A stretch of 64,000 nt of DNA from Methanobacteriota archaeon (GCA_019347805.1 JAHWKR010000011.1:1-64000), one strand, 5' to 3'. Counted from the first letter of the stretch, positions 9,445 to 19,341 are shown. Notes: a model not told the origin generated them from the letters alone. Made by a program: numbers and translations.

Positions 9445-10463
9445 CGTTGGACCTCCGCCTCGGTCGCTTCCTCGCCGGCGGTGTGGCGCACACCCTCGGT
9501 GCTTGGCTCGAGGACATACGGGATCCCCCCGGCACGGCCGATCGCTTCCGCGACCCCTTCCGGATCCAAGGTGAGGACCACGACGGAGCCGCCGCCGCCC
9601 GCACCGGTGAGCTTTGCCCCGTAGGTGCCGGGGACGGTGTGGGCGGCGTCGATGAGCCGCTGCAAGGACGGATGGTTCACACCCATCGTGTGCAGGGCGG
9701 TCTGGCAGCGGCCCATGATGTTGCCGAACGTGGCGAGATCCTCGGTGCGGAGCGCGTCGAGGCCTTCCCAGACCAACGTGCCGACGGCCTCCATGGTCTC
9801 CTCACCGAAGCGGCTGCGTTCGACGAAGCGGCGCACCTTGGCGACCTGCTCTCCTGTGTCGCTGCGCACGCCGGTCACGCCGATGACGAGGGCGAGCTTC
9901 GGCAGGCGGGCCCGATGGACCTCCCAAGCGCGGTCGTCGAGCGTGACGGACCAGAGATGCTCCAGGCCGGCGTCGGTGCGCCGTTCCGGGGCGAGCAGGA
10001 TGGCTCCGCCGGCGGTCGCGACGCTCGTGTCGTTCGGCGAACCGCCGCCTTGGGTGGCGCGCTCCGATTCGAAGGCGGCTTGGGCCACCTCGGCGTCGCT
10101 GGCGCCCGCCTGCAGGTCGTAAAGGGTGGCCGCCGCGGCGACGGAGAGCGCGGCGCTCGAACCCATCCCGCTCGAGGACGGGATGCCGGAGCGCGTCGTC
10201 AAGCGGAGCGCGGAAGGATCTTTCCAGACGCGGTCGAGGACCTGCATGAGATAGGAATGATAGCGGGATTCGAGGGGATGGCCGTTGACCGTGGTGGCGG
10301 AGGTGGAACGTTCCGCCGCGACCGCGGTGCGCATATCGAGCGCGACCGAAAGGCAAGGCATCCCGTAGACGACGGCATGCTCTCCGAGCAGGATGCACTT
10401 GGCCGGGGCCGTGGCGCCGGCGCGCATGCCGGAGGGTCGGTCTTCGGGTGTCTCGTGCGCCAT
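9441..10463 (-). CDS. mvk: Mevalonate kinase (GHMP kinase)
   Basis: CILLGEHAVVYGMPCLSVALD, PSSSGMGSSAALSVA, KLTGAGGGGSVVVL. Confidence 0.92.
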   Translation of the reverse strand: MAHETPEDRPSGMRAGATAPAKCILLGEHAVVYGMPCLSVALDMRTAVAAERSTSATTVNGHPLESRYHSYLMQVLDRVWKDPSALRLTTRSGIPSSSGMGSSAALSVAAAATLYDLQAGASDAEVAQAAFESERATQGGGSPNDTSVATAGGAILLAPERRTDAGLEHLWSVTLDDRAWEVHRARLPKLALVIGVTGVRSDTGEQVAKVRRFVERSRFGEETMEAVGTLVWEGLDALRTEDLATFGNIMGRCQTALHTMGVNHPSLQRLIDAAHTVPGTYGAKLTGAGGGGSVVVLTLDPEGVAEAIGRAGGIPYVLEPSTEGVRHTAGEEATEAEVQR

Positions 10464-10544
10464 CTTTTCCCTCCCCGCCCACGCCTCGACAGGGGTCGTG
10501 GCGGCCGAAGTAGGGGGGCTATATCAGGGTTGGGGGGCAGGGTC

Positions 10545-10838
10545 TCTTTAAGAACTCCCTTCTGTTCAACACCAAAGACGTCGACCTCACCCTGGGCCAT
10601 TGCGCGCGCGGCGGCGAATGGGCCCGCTTCGCCGCCGACTCGACGTTGATCGACGAAGTGCCGACGGAGAGCGGCCGCATCGACGCGATGACCTTCGCCG
10701 AGAACGTCGTACGCACCGGCAGCAAGCCAGAACGCCTACCTCTCAGGCGAAGGGACCTGGCGCGGCGGCACGGGCACCCCGGTCCGCATCACCTACACTT
10801 TCGAACCGGCCCTCGACACCTCGGGCGGCGCGCTCTGA
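10545..10838 (+). pseudogene. Possible C-terminal gene relic broken by a frameshift near 10725
   Basis: Frame A encodes FKNSLLFNTKDVDLTLGHCARGGEWARFAADSTLIDEVPTESGRIDAMTFAENVVRTGSKP; another frame continues QNAYLSGEGTWRGGTGTPVRITYTFEPALDTSGGAL-stop (10838). No convincing start; overlaps 3' end of the opposite-strand gene. Confidence 0.35.
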
Positions 10839-13438
10839 CGGCGCCGACGCACACCGCGCACGACCAATCCTGTACCGAGCAGACCACCGGTGCCGATGAG
10901 ACCGTAGGCGATGCTTTCGGTGCCGTCGCCGTCCGCGTCCTCGCCTGATGTCTTGATGAGACCGGTGGCGTTGTCGGCCTGCAGGTCCGCACGCAGCCGT
11001 TCGGCGGTCCGCGCCGTCTCGGAATCCGTACCGCCCTGGCCGCTCGATGCAGTGGCCCATCCCGGCCCCCGTGCACCGGGCGCCGCATGACCCGACGGAT
11101 CCCCGTCGAAACCGTGGACCGATCTGGTGGACGCTTGGGTCGGTAGGACCCGCGCGGTCTGGACCGCTCCGAACGCACCTTCGGCGAGGTTGCCGGCGTG
11201 GTCCGCCACGGCGACATGGAGTTCGAACGGCCCCGCCCATGTGCCCGACGGCGGTCTGACGAGGACGGTGCCGTCCTGGGGTTCGAGGATCCCCTCGGCG
11301 GTGGCCGTGGCGTTGCGCACCCAGACACGCACGCTCGTCATGTTGAGCCCGCTCGTCTCGTCCGAGAGCGTCACCGTGAACGGCTGCGACGTGGACCACG
11401 AGTCGCTCGTGGTCCAGGCGACCTCCGGCGGAGTGGCATCGAGTCCGACACGGACCACGAACGGCGCCTCGTTGCCGGCCTTGTCGCTGACCCGACCGAC
11501 GATCTCGTGGGTCCCGTCGCCGCGGAGCGACACCCGGCGCGCATCGATGCGTCCGGACACCTTGGCGGACTCCGGTTTCTTGTCCACATCGACACGCGGC
11601 CGTTCCTCTGAGCCATCATGCGCCGAGAGGACGACGACATGGCGCGATGCGCGCACCCATCCCGGTTCGGCACCTTCGACATCGAGCCGCGGTGCTTGGA
11701 GGTCCCAACGGCTCGTGTGACGGAACATCGCCACGGGTGCACCGTCCTCACCGGAGCCACCGGTGAGCCGCCAGGTGGCGTTGCCGCTCCGTGGGGTGCC
11801 CGGTGGCGCCTCGACCACGTATGTGGCCTGGCGGGCCGAAGGGTCGAGCGTGCCGGCCGCTGTCACTTCGAACGGGCGCCCCTTTCGGGTGCCGAAGACC
11901 AGCTCGGGTGCGGTCTCCATCGGGCGGTCGAACACGACCACGACCTCGACCGTACCATCACGCGCCAAGACGCGGGCGGCATGGTCCAGGTCATCGCTGG
12001 TGGCGTCCACCGGGACCGCCTCCGGAGGCAAAGGGAACCATTCGGAGGCCGCACTGTTGCCGGCGCGGTCCGTGCCGATGAGGCGATAGGCGCGCGGTTC
12101 GCCAGGGACCCAGCTTTCGTCGGTGTAGGTCGCTGCGTCTCCCCCGAGCGCCGTGCGGCCATGGCTCCAGACACCGGTCGCATCGTCGGCGGTCTCGACC
12201 TCGAGCCTGGAAAGCGGCTCGTCGAACGAGGTCCAGTCGAAGGTAGGGGGCGTCCCGGTGCGGAACGTCACCAGGTCCGGAGCGACCGGCGGGTCGCTGT
12301 CGAAGACGACCGGGCGCTCTCCGCTGACGATGTTTCCGGCGGCGTCCAGAAGATGGATGCGGATCGTGGTGTTCCTGTCATTGACACGGCAATCGACATG
12401 CGGTGCGCCGAACGGTCGGCAGTTCGCCAGTGGTGTGGTCGTGTTGTTGACCACGGCATCTATGCGAATGGCCTGGAGTCCCGCCTGGTCGTCATCCAAC
12501 GTGGGATAGGCGTGCAGGTGTCCTGTGGCGTTGGCGATGACCGGGGCCGTCCCTATCGTGGGTGGTGTGGCGTCGTACCGGAGGACGAACGGGGTCGCAT
12601 CCGGGTGTTCGGAGACGTCGCCGTCCGGTCCTTCGAGGCGGTAGGATCGGTCTCTGTCGAGTGGGCCGATGGTCATGTTCCAGGTCCCTTGCTGTGTCGC
12701 CTCGAACGAATAGGCGGTGCCGTTGTCCAAGACGAGGCTCAGGTTCTGCATCGTCTTTCCGGGCGCGGCATGGAGCCGTGCCGTGAGGGTGGTGTTGCCG
12801 GTGGTCCAGACCGGTGCGAACGGCGCGGGTGCGCTGAGCGTGTGGCCGTTCGCGCCGAGCGTTCCCGTGCCTGTGACGGCCTCCATGCGTTCGAGCCAGT
12901 AGACCGTGAGCGGCCTTGTTCCGGTCGCCGGTCCCTTGTGTCCGGCCCACGGACCGACAAGATGCACCGCTTCATCGAGCAGGTCTGTGGCGTCCCCATC
13001 GGCCGTGTCGGTCCCAAGGATGACGTGGTCCACGATGGTGCCATCCGGGGCGAGAAGTTCCAGTGCGACATCGTTGTTCATCTGGTCGTCCGGATTGAGG
13101 ATGACCAAGCGTCCGCCGGCGGCGATGGTGCCGTCGAGCGATTGGACGATGCGCTTCGAATCCTCCATCACCAGACTCCAGCCGGCGAGGTCTACATCGG
13201 TCACGCCGGCGTTCCACAGGACGACCGTCTCATCCGACACGGTCGCCTTGCCGGAACCGTCCCGGTCCTGCTGCGGGTCGGTCACCACCTGGGCGATCCA
13301 GACCCCTGAAGTGGGCTCCTCCGGACGCACCGTGCCGTCCGCCGCATGACCCGAAAACGTCCAACCACTGGCCAGGAAAGAGGCGATGAGGAAGAGCATG
13401 AGCATCGTTTTCCGTCCGATCCGGTTCCGCATGAGCAC
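10793..13438 (-). CDS. Large secreted/anchored protein with N-terminal lamin-tail-like domain and C-terminal TM anchor
   Basis: 881 aa; signal peptide MLMLFLIASFLASGWTFSGHA; SGVWIAQVVTDPQQDRDGSG...VVLWNAGVTDVDLAGWSLVMED (LTD-like); Ig-like repeats; C-term IAYGLIGTGGLLGTGLVVRGVRRRRQ. Confidence 0.7.
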   Translation of the reverse strand: MLMRNRIGRKTMLMLFLIASFLASGWTFSGHAADGTVRPEEPTSGVWIAQVVTDPQQDRDGSGKATVSDETVVLWNAGVTDVDLAGWSLVMEDSKRIVQSLDGTIAAGGRLVILNPDDQMNNDVALELLAPDGTIVDHVILGTDTADGDATDLLDEAVHLVGPWAGHKGPATGTRPLTVYWLERMEAVTGTGTLGANGHTLSAPAPFAPVWTTGNTTLTARLHAAPGKTMQNLSLVLDNGTAYSFEATQQGTWNMTIGPLDRDRSYRLEGPDGDVSEHPDATPFVLRYDATPPTIGTAPVIANATGHLHAYPTLDDDQAGLQAIRIDAVVNNTTTPLANCRPFGAPHVDCRVNDRNTTIRIHLLDAAGNIVSGERPVVFDSDPPVAPDLVTFRTGTPPTFDWTSFDEPLSRLEVETADDATGVWSHGRTALGGDAATYTDESWVPGEPRAYRLIGTDRAGNSAASEWFPLPPEAVPVDATSDDLDHAARVLARDGTVEVVVVFDRPMETAPELVFGTRKGRPFEVTAAGTLDPSARQATYVVEAPPGTPRSGNATWRLTGGSGEDGAPVAMFRHTSRWDLQAPRLDVEGAEPGWVRASRHVVVLSAHDGSEERPRVDVDKKPESAKVSGRIDARRVSLRGDGTHEIVGRVSDKAGNEAPFVVRVGLDATPPEVAWTTSDSWSTSQPFTVTLSDETSGLNMTSVRVWVRNATATAEGILEPQDGTVLVRPPSGTWAGPFELHVAVADHAGNLAEGAFGAVQTARVLPTQASTRSVHGFDGDPSGHAAPGARGPGWATASSGQGGTDSETARTAERLRADLQADNATGLIKTSGEDADGDGTESIAYGLIGTGGLLGTGLVVRGVRRRRQSAPPEVSRAGSKV

Positions 13439-13584
13439 TGGCGCGCACGCTTGCCTATATGCGGGTTGTGTGGTGTTGTTGGAAAGGTCGAACGGTTCCG
13501 TCCGGTCGTCGCGGGAGATCCAGAGCGGGGGGTCGTCCTGCAGAGACCCATACGTTTTTCTCCGGCCTCTCTACGTCGCATCGC

Positions 13585-14475
13585 GTGCAGACCATCGCCG
13601 CGCTGCCCACCGAATCCGTCGCCCCATTGACACCGGAGGTGCTCGCCAAGCTCGCGCACCTGGAAGCGCTCATCGCCGCGAAGGGCGCCGTCCTCGTCGC
13701 CTACTCAGGCGGGGTCGACTCGGCGCTCATCGCCGCGGCCGGCGTACGCGCCCTCGGAGCCTGGAACGGCGCCGGCCACGGCGCCCTAGGTGTGCTCGCC
13801 GATTCGTCGACACTGGCACGGCACGAACTGCATCTGGCACGCGCCACGGCCGACGCCATCGGCCTCCCCGTCGAGGAACTCACCTACTCCGAGTTCGACA
13901 ACCCCGATTGGGCGGCGAACGACGGCACCCGTTGCTACCACTGCAAGAAGGACCTCGCCGTGGCATTGAACGCGCTCGCACCGCGGCTCGGCCTCGGCCG
14001 CGACCAGATCGCCTTCGGGATCACCACGAGCGACCTCGGCGACCACCGGCCCGGCATCCAGGCGACCCAAGAAGAGGGGGCATGGCATCCGCTCGTCGAG
14101 GCGGAACTCTCCAAACTGGAAGTGCGGGCGCTGGCCCGCCATCTCGGTCTCCCGGTCTGGGACAAGCCGGCGACGCCCTGCCTGTCGTCGCGCGTGCAGT
14201 ACGGCGAACACATCACCGCCGACACCCTACACCGCATCGAACAGGCCGAGGAAGCGGTGCGCGGCCTCGGCTTCCGCGTCTTCCGGGTGCGCCACCACGA
14301 CCGCCTCGCCCGCATCGAGGTACCACGGGACGAGCTGGAACGGGCGCTGTCGCTGCGCGAGGCACTGGTGTCGGCGCTCAAGGCGGTCGGCTACACCTAT
14401 GTCACCCTCGACCTCGTGGGCTTCCGCAGCGGCGCCATGAACGAGGCGCTCGTTCACGACGGCGCGAAGGCGTGA
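13585..14475 (+). CDS. larE: LarE-like ATP-dependent sulfur transferase (PP-loop)
   Basis: VLVAYSGGVDSALIAAAGV PP-loop; DGTRCYHCKKDL; ATPCLSSRVQYGEHIT; likely GTG start at 13585. Confidence 0.85.
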   Translation: MQTIAALPTESVAPLTPEVLAKLAHLEALIAAKGAVLVAYSGGVDSALIAAAGVRALGAWNGAGHGALGVLADSSTLARHELHLARATADAIGLPVEELTYSEFDNPDWAANDGTRCYHCKKDLAVALNALAPRLGLGRDQIAFGITTSDLGDHRPGIQATQEEGAWHPLVEAELSKLEVRALARHLGLPVWDKPATPCLSSRVQYGEHITADTLHRIEQAEEAVRGLGFRVFRVRHHDRLARIEVPRDELERALSLREALVSALKAVGYTYVTLDLVGFRSGAMNEALVHDGAKA

Positions 14476-15239
14476 TCGGGGTCGCTGAAATCGAGCACCG
14501 GCCAGCCGCGCTTCTCAGCGAGCTTGGCAAGCCGCTTGTTCGGATGCACGGCACGGGGATGGCCGACCTTCTCGAGGAGATGCAGGTCGGAGTAATGGTC
14601 GGTGTAGGCGAACGACGCCGCGAGGTCCCAGCCGCGCTCGGCGGCGAGCCGCTCGGCGGCCCGCGCCTTGTCCTCGCCATAGAGTGGCCCACGCACACGG
14701 CCGGTGAGGATGCCGTCCTCCTCTTCCAGTTCGCAGGCGACCACCTCATCGATGCCGAGCATGGCGGCGAAGCGCTCCGCGATGGGGCGCATCCCGGTGG
14801 TGACAAGCACCGTGTGGTGCCCCGCCTTGCGGTGCCGTTCGAGCACGTCGTGCACCACGGGGTAGACGCGCCGGCGCAGGCCGTCGTCGAAGAAGCCGTC
14901 GAGCGCCGCCTCCAGGTGTTCGCGGCGCATCCCCTTGAAGAACGTGTAGGCGGTGCGGACGACATGGCTGCGCTTCATGATGCGCAGCGCATAGAGAATG
15001 CGCGTGTAGGCGGCCTTTGCCACCACCTCGGCGAAGAACATCCGGTACCGAAGCTCTCGCCGCCGTCGCTCCTTCCTCTCGGTCGACTCCACCTCCGCCT
15101 TGGCCAGTCGCAACAGATGGGAGCCGAAAAGGACCCCCGCATCGGCGTCGATGATGGTCTTGTCCAGGTCGAAGAAGGCCGCCGCGCGTGACACATTCCC
15201 GTCGAGGGGCCGCCCGCTCATGGACCCTTGGGTGGACAT
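14454..15239 (-). CDS. HAD-superfamily phosphatase (SerB/HAD-IB like)
   Basis: AAFFDLDKTIIDADAGVLFGSHLL, VLVTTGMRPIAE, WDLAASFAYTDHYSDLHLLEKVGHPRAVHPNKRL. Confidence 0.85.
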   Translation of the reverse strand: MSTQGSMSGRPLDGNVSRAAAFFDLDKTIIDADAGVLFGSHLLRLAKAEVESTERKERRRRELRYRMFFAEVVAKAAYTRILYALRIMKRSHVVRTAYTFFKGMRREHLEAALDGFFDDGLRRRVYPVVHDVLERHRKAGHHTVLVTTGMRPIAERFAAMLGIDEVVACELEEEDGILTGRVRGPLYGEDKARAAERLAAERGWDLAASFAYTDHYSDLHLLEKVGHPRAVHPNKRLAKLAEKRGWPVLDFSDPDHAFAPS

Positions 15240-15247
15240 GGCGCCGC

Positions 15248-16285
15248 TCACTGCTTCGGCGCGACGACCGGCTGGGCGTTCGCCGGTAGGTCGGCGCGCT
15301 TCGTGCTCCCCGGCATGACCTCCGAGAAGAACGACAGGCGCGGCTTGAGGTAGGCGATGATGCGGTCGCAGACCACCTGGCGGCGGCCGTCGAGGAACAT
15401 GCTGTGGCCGCTGCCTTCGATGAGCCACCACTGCTTGGCGCTCGGCACCGCGTCATAGAGCGCGCGCGAGGCACGGTTCGACACCACCTTGTCCTTCGAG
15501 GCGGCGATGATGAGCACCGTCGGGTCCATCACCTTGCGGGCGATCTCCTCGCCGTCGATGGACATGAGCTCCGGATAGTTGTCGATGGGGATGCGGCGTT
15601 CCAGGAACCCGATCTGTTTGGCGTTGTCGCGCGCCCGCGGGTCCTCCAGGATGTCGTGATAATCGACATCGTAGGCGAGGGTCGCCTTGCCCTTCTCCGC
15701 CTTACCGCCCCTGAGGGCGTAGGCGAGGCGGTAGCCGAGTCTTCTGAGCGGTCCGATCTCCTCGGCGATGGTGCGGAACGGGGCGGCGGCGATGACATGG
15801 TCGCCGTTGTAGAGCCCGGTCTGGCCGGCCTTGAGCGCCGCCACCGCGCCCAGGCTGTGGCCGATGAGGCAGAGCTGCTGGGCGTTCAGGTCCCACTGCT
15901 CCTCCATGTTGCGGAGATAGCGTTTTGCCGCCTCGATGTCGGAGACCATGGAATCGAGGGTGAACATGCCACGGGTGCCCTCCGACTTGCCATGGCCCTT
16001 GTGGTCGATGGCGAGCGCACCGAAGCCGGCCTCGGCCAAAAGCCGCGGCAGGTCGCCGAACTCGCGGTGGTCCGAAAGGAGCCCCGGGGAGAGGATGCAC
16101 CAGGCGCGCGGCGGTGCCTCTGGGGCGCCCTCCTTGACCTTGCGCTTCGAATCGGGGTCCTGGGGGAGCGGGTCGCGCTGCCACAGAACGGCATGCAGCT
16201 TGACGCCCTCGGACTCGAGGGTGACCTCTTTGGAGACCACAGGTCGGGTGTCGACATCCGAGCCCGCTTCGGCGCTCTTGGCCAT
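15248..16285 (-). CDS. Alpha/beta hydrolase (monoglyceride lipase-like)
   Basis: IDHKGHGKSEGTRG, LIGHSLGAVAALKAG nucleophile elbow, GSGHSMFLD. Confidence 0.85.
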   Translation of the reverse strand: MAKSAEAGSDVDTRPVVSKEVTLESEGVKLHAVLWQRDPLPQDPDSKRKVKEGAPEAPPRAWCILSPGLLSDHREFGDLPRLLAEAGFGALAIDHKGHGKSEGTRGMFTLDSMVSDIEAAKRYLRNMEEQWDLNAQQLCLIGHSLGAVAALKAGQTGLYNGDHVIAAAPFRTIAEEIGPLRRLGYRLAYALRGGKAEKGKATLAYDVDYHDILEDPRARDNAKQIGFLERRIPIDNYPELMSIDGEEIARKVMDPTVLIIAASKDKVVSNRASRALYDAVPSAKQWWLIEGSGHSMFLDGRRQVVCDRIIAYLKPRLSFFSEVMPGSTKRADLPANAQPVVAPKQ

Positions 16286-16330
16286 GGAGGCCGCCGAAAG
16301 GCGACGGTGTGAAAAACGTTGCCCGGGCGC

Positions 16331-16783
16331 CTAGGCCTTCTTACGCTTGGGGACGGTCTGCCGTGGACGCGAGGGGGCCGGAGCCGAGGCCGTCCGGAAG
16401 GGTCCTGCTTCGCCGCTCTTGGCAGGCGCAGGGGAGGTTTCCGGTGTGTCGTCCGCGGGCGGCAAAGGCGGGCGGGTGCGACCCGCCGGGAAGGCCGGGT
16501 CCGGGCGCACCGGGTTCCAGAGCCCCTGGGTGAAAAGCAGGAAGAGACCGGTGCTGCTTCCCACCCAGACACGCACGAAGAGGCTTCCGACGAGGGGGTC
16601 CGCGGTGAATGTGGCCCAATCATACTCGGTGGTGCTGCGCGTGTCGGAGTCGATGCGCTTCTGTTCCCCGTAGGCGTCCGAGACGACAAGGCCGACGGCG
16701 AGCCAAGCGACGGCGAGCCCGAGGAGGACGGCCGCACCGGCCGACCAGACGATACGTCCGGCCAGGCGGACGAGGTCGGCCAA
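16331..16783 (-). CDS. Small membrane protein, unknown function
   Basis: 150 aa, two hydrophobic segments, Pro/Arg-rich C-terminus; precedes SPFH/NfeD block. Confidence 0.55.
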   Translation of the reverse strand: MADLVRLAGRIVWSAGAAVLLGLAVAWLAVGLVVSDAYGEQKRIDSDTRSTTEYDWATFTADPLVGSLFVRVWVGSSTGLFLLFTQGLWNPVRPDPAFPAGRTRPPLPPADDTPETSPAPAKSGEAGPFRTASAPAPSRPRQTVPKRKKA

Positions 16784-16786
16784 GGC

Positions 16787-18007
16787 CTAGATCTCCTCCG
16801 GTTCCCGCGGCGCCGCCTTGCGCTTGGCGAGGGCGGCGATCTCGGCGGCGGTCTGCTCTTCGGCGGCGGTCATCGCCTCGACCTGTTCGAGCTCGTGCTT
16901 GATCTCCTCATGGCTCGGGATCGGGCCGAGGATATCGTCCGGCTTGCCGATGCTCTTTTCGAGGTCGGCCGAGGACCAGTCCTTTGCGGTGGCCGTCTCG
17001 GGGTCGATGCCGCCGCGGATGTAGGCGCCGGCGCTCCGCATGAGGCTCGAGACCTCGAACGGGAGCACGATCTTGGTCGCCTCGCCCTCGCCGAGTTTCT
17101 TGAGCGCATCGAGCGATAGGACCGTGAGGGAGCGAGCGTCCAGTTCGGCGGAGCCGAGCGCCAGGATGCGCAGACCCTGCGCCTCGCCCTGCCGTTCCAG
17201 GATCTGTTTCATCCGCTCGCCCTGCGCCTCGAGGATCTTCGCCTGGCGGAGACCCTCGGCTTCGAGGACGCGGGATCGCTTGCCGCCCTCGGCCTTGAGG
17301 ATGGCGCTGCGCTTCTCGCCGTCGGCGATGAGGATGGCCGCGCGTCGGGTGCGCTCGGCGGAGGTCTGCTCCTCCATGGCCGCCTTGACACGACCAACGG
17401 GGTCGACCTCGCGGATCTCCACCGCCTCGACCTTGACGCCCCAGCCGTCGGTGGCCTGGTCGAGGATGTCCCGGAGGCGTGTATTGATGGTGTCGCGGTT
17501 GTAGAGGATCTCGTCGAGCTCCATGTCACCCAGGATGCTCCGGAGGGTGGTCTGGGCGAGCGCGACGGTGGCGAGCTTGTAGTTGGCGACCTCGAAGAAC
17601 GACTTCTCCGGGTCGATGATCTTGATGTAGATGACGGCGTCGACGTTGGTGGGCGAGTTGTCCTTGGTGATGACCTCTTGCCGGGGGACGTCCAGGACCT
17701 GTGTGCGCAGGTCGAGCTTGATGACCTGCGAGATCATGGGATAGACCCAGTTGAAACCGGGGTTCAGTTTGTGGCGGTAACGCCCGAGGACGATCCAGAG
17801 CCCTTGTTCGTAGGGCTGGACGATGCGCACGCCGCTGATCAGGATGATGATGATGGCGACGATGAAGAAGATCGCGAGCGTGACGAGGGTCACGTCGACC
17901 TGCATGAGGACCGGATCGAAGAACATGGACACACCTTTGGCGGGAAGAGAGACGAGCGTGATGATAAAGGACGAGAGCTGTGCAGGGAGTGGGAGGGCGG
18001 GGTTCAT
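16787..18007 (-). CDS. SPFH/Band 7 (stomatin-like) protein
   Basis: VRIVQPYEQGLWIVLGRYRHKLNPGFNWVYPMISQVIKLDLRTQVLDVPRQEVITKDNSPTNVDAVIYIKI. Confidence 0.93.
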   Translation of the reverse strand: MNPALPLPAQLSSFIITLVSLPAKGVSMFFDPVLMQVDVTLVTLAIFFIVAIIIILISGVRIVQPYEQGLWIVLGRYRHKLNPGFNWVYPMISQVIKLDLRTQVLDVPRQEVITKDNSPTNVDAVIYIKIIDPEKSFFEVANYKLATVALAQTTLRSILGDMELDEILYNRDTINTRLRDILDQATDGWGVKVEAVEIREVDPVGRVKAAMEEQTSAERTRRAAILIADGEKRSAILKAEGGKRSRVLEAEGLRQAKILEAQGERMKQILERQGEAQGLRILALGSAELDARSLTVLSLDALKKLGEGEATKIVLPFEVSSLMRSAGAYIRGGIDPETATAKDWSSADLEKSIGKPDDILGPIPSHEEIKHELEQVEAMTAAEEQTAAEIAALAKRKAAPREPEEI

Positions 18008-18495
18008 GGTGCCGCCTCCACGGGTGGTGTCTGCAACGGTTCGACGTACGGGCGTACCTTGACGTGGACGCCGCGCGACGCCTCGACCACCACCTTGTTA
18101 CCCTCGGGGATCGGTTCGTCGGCGGTGGCGCTCCAGATCTGTCCCTCGATGCGCACCTTGCCGACCGTGACGTCCGGCTCGATGTGGCGCGTCACCGTAC
18201 CAATCTTGCCGACGAGCGATTGTCCGATGGTCGTGAGCGGTCCGGTCGAGGGCGGAGCGAGCTGGCGGTAGACCCGCAGCGTGATGAACGTGGTCGGGAA
18301 GGCGACGACGATGCCGACGATGGGCGCCCAGACGCTGAAGAGGAACTCCTCGATGATGAGCCCCAACGTGCCGAGCAGGATGAGCACGGTGGCGGGCACG
18401 GCGATGAAGAAGCCGGGCTGGCTGAGTTCCCAGAGATAGAGGACGACCCCGGCGATGACGAAGCCCATGGGCAACCAGAACGTGACGTCCGGCAT
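18004..18495 (-). CDS. NfeD-like membrane protein
   Basis: TM segments then OB-like VGKIGTVTRHIEPDVTVGKVRIEGQIWSATADEPIPEGNKVVV; stop/start overlap with SPFH gene. Confidence 0.85.
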   Translation of the reverse strand: MPDVTFWLPMGFVIAGVVLYLWELSQPGFFIAVPATVLILLGTLGLIIEEFLFSVWAPIVGIVVAFPTTFITLRVYRQLAPPSTGPLTTIGQSLVGKIGTVTRHIEPDVTVGKVRIEGQIWSATADEPIPEGNKVVVEASRGVHVKVRPYVEPLQTPPVEAAP

Positions 18496-18597
18496 CGAGG
18501 CGGGGAAACGGTCGGGGCCTTTAAACCGTCGGCTTGGCGACGGCGGGCATCGCGGGCGTCGGGCCGACGTCTCAACAGGAGTGCGGCACCTGTATCG

Positions 18598-19341
18598 TCA
18601 GATGATGCGGCTGCCTTCGAACTCCACGACACGCGCATAGACGAGCGCGAAGACGATGAGCCAGGCGACGACGGTCCAGGCGAGAAAGAGCGCAGCACCC
18701 GCAATTGGCCCCCTTACGCCGTGGCGTGCGGCATACCACGCGGTGATGGCGAGCGCGGTCGTGCCGAGGAGGACGAAGAAGCCATGGATGCCCGTCAGCC
18801 AGTAATAGAGCGAGCCAGCCGGCCCCTCCCACGGAACGAAGCCCTCTGCCGCGAGGCCCGCGACGTGGACACCGAGCGTGACCAGATGCGCGAGCGCGAA
18901 CAGGACGGCCACCATGGGAGCGATGACACCACCGATGCGCCATGCCGCCCATACCGCCACACCGGCGGCCAGCATGATGACGGTCGAGGCGAGGGTCCAG
19001 ACATTGACGAGGTCACTGGCGACGGCCGGCCACGTCGCCTGACGCAGGAGATCGTGGGCGACAATCGAGCGCAATGCCGCGGCGTAGAAGAGCGACGACG
19101 CCAGGACGAGCGCTCCGGCGAGCACCACGTGCGTCCCCGAGACGCGCTGCGTCCGTTGCTGTGGCACGGTGGCGTCGCGGATCCATCCGACCGCGGCGAT
19201 CGCCATGAGACCGAACGCGACGAAGAGCATGGGCCGCCACGCCACGGCCCCCCAGGCGAGGAAAGGGGCCGAGAGGCCGGCGATGGCGGGCCAACCGCTC
19301 CAGGGCCAGGAATCGGGCCTGTGCGGCCGTGTCTCCGTCAT
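18598..19341 (-). CDS. Heme-copper oxidase subunit III-like
   Basis: Multi-TM; LYYWLTGIHGFFVLLGTTALAITAWYAARHG; start overlaps subunit I stop (TGA/ATG overlap at 19338-19341). Confidence 0.75.
   Translation of the reverse strand: MTETRPHRPDSWPWSGWPAIAGLSAPFLAWGAVAWRPMLFVAFGLMAIAAVGWIRDATVPQQRTQRVSGTHVVLAGALVLASSLFYAAALRSIVAHDLLRQATWPAVASDLVNVWTLASTVIMLAAGVAVWAAWRIGGVIAPMVAVLFALAHLVTLGVHVAGLAAEGFVPWEGPAGSLYYWLTGIHGFFVLLGTTALAITAWYAARHGVRGPIAGAALFLAWTVVAWLIVFALVYARVVEFEGSRII

Noticed and set aside
11618-13309. 563-aa plus-strand ORF opposite the 881-aa surface protein
   Set aside because: Antisense frame with no domain features; minus strand has signal peptide and TM anchor.
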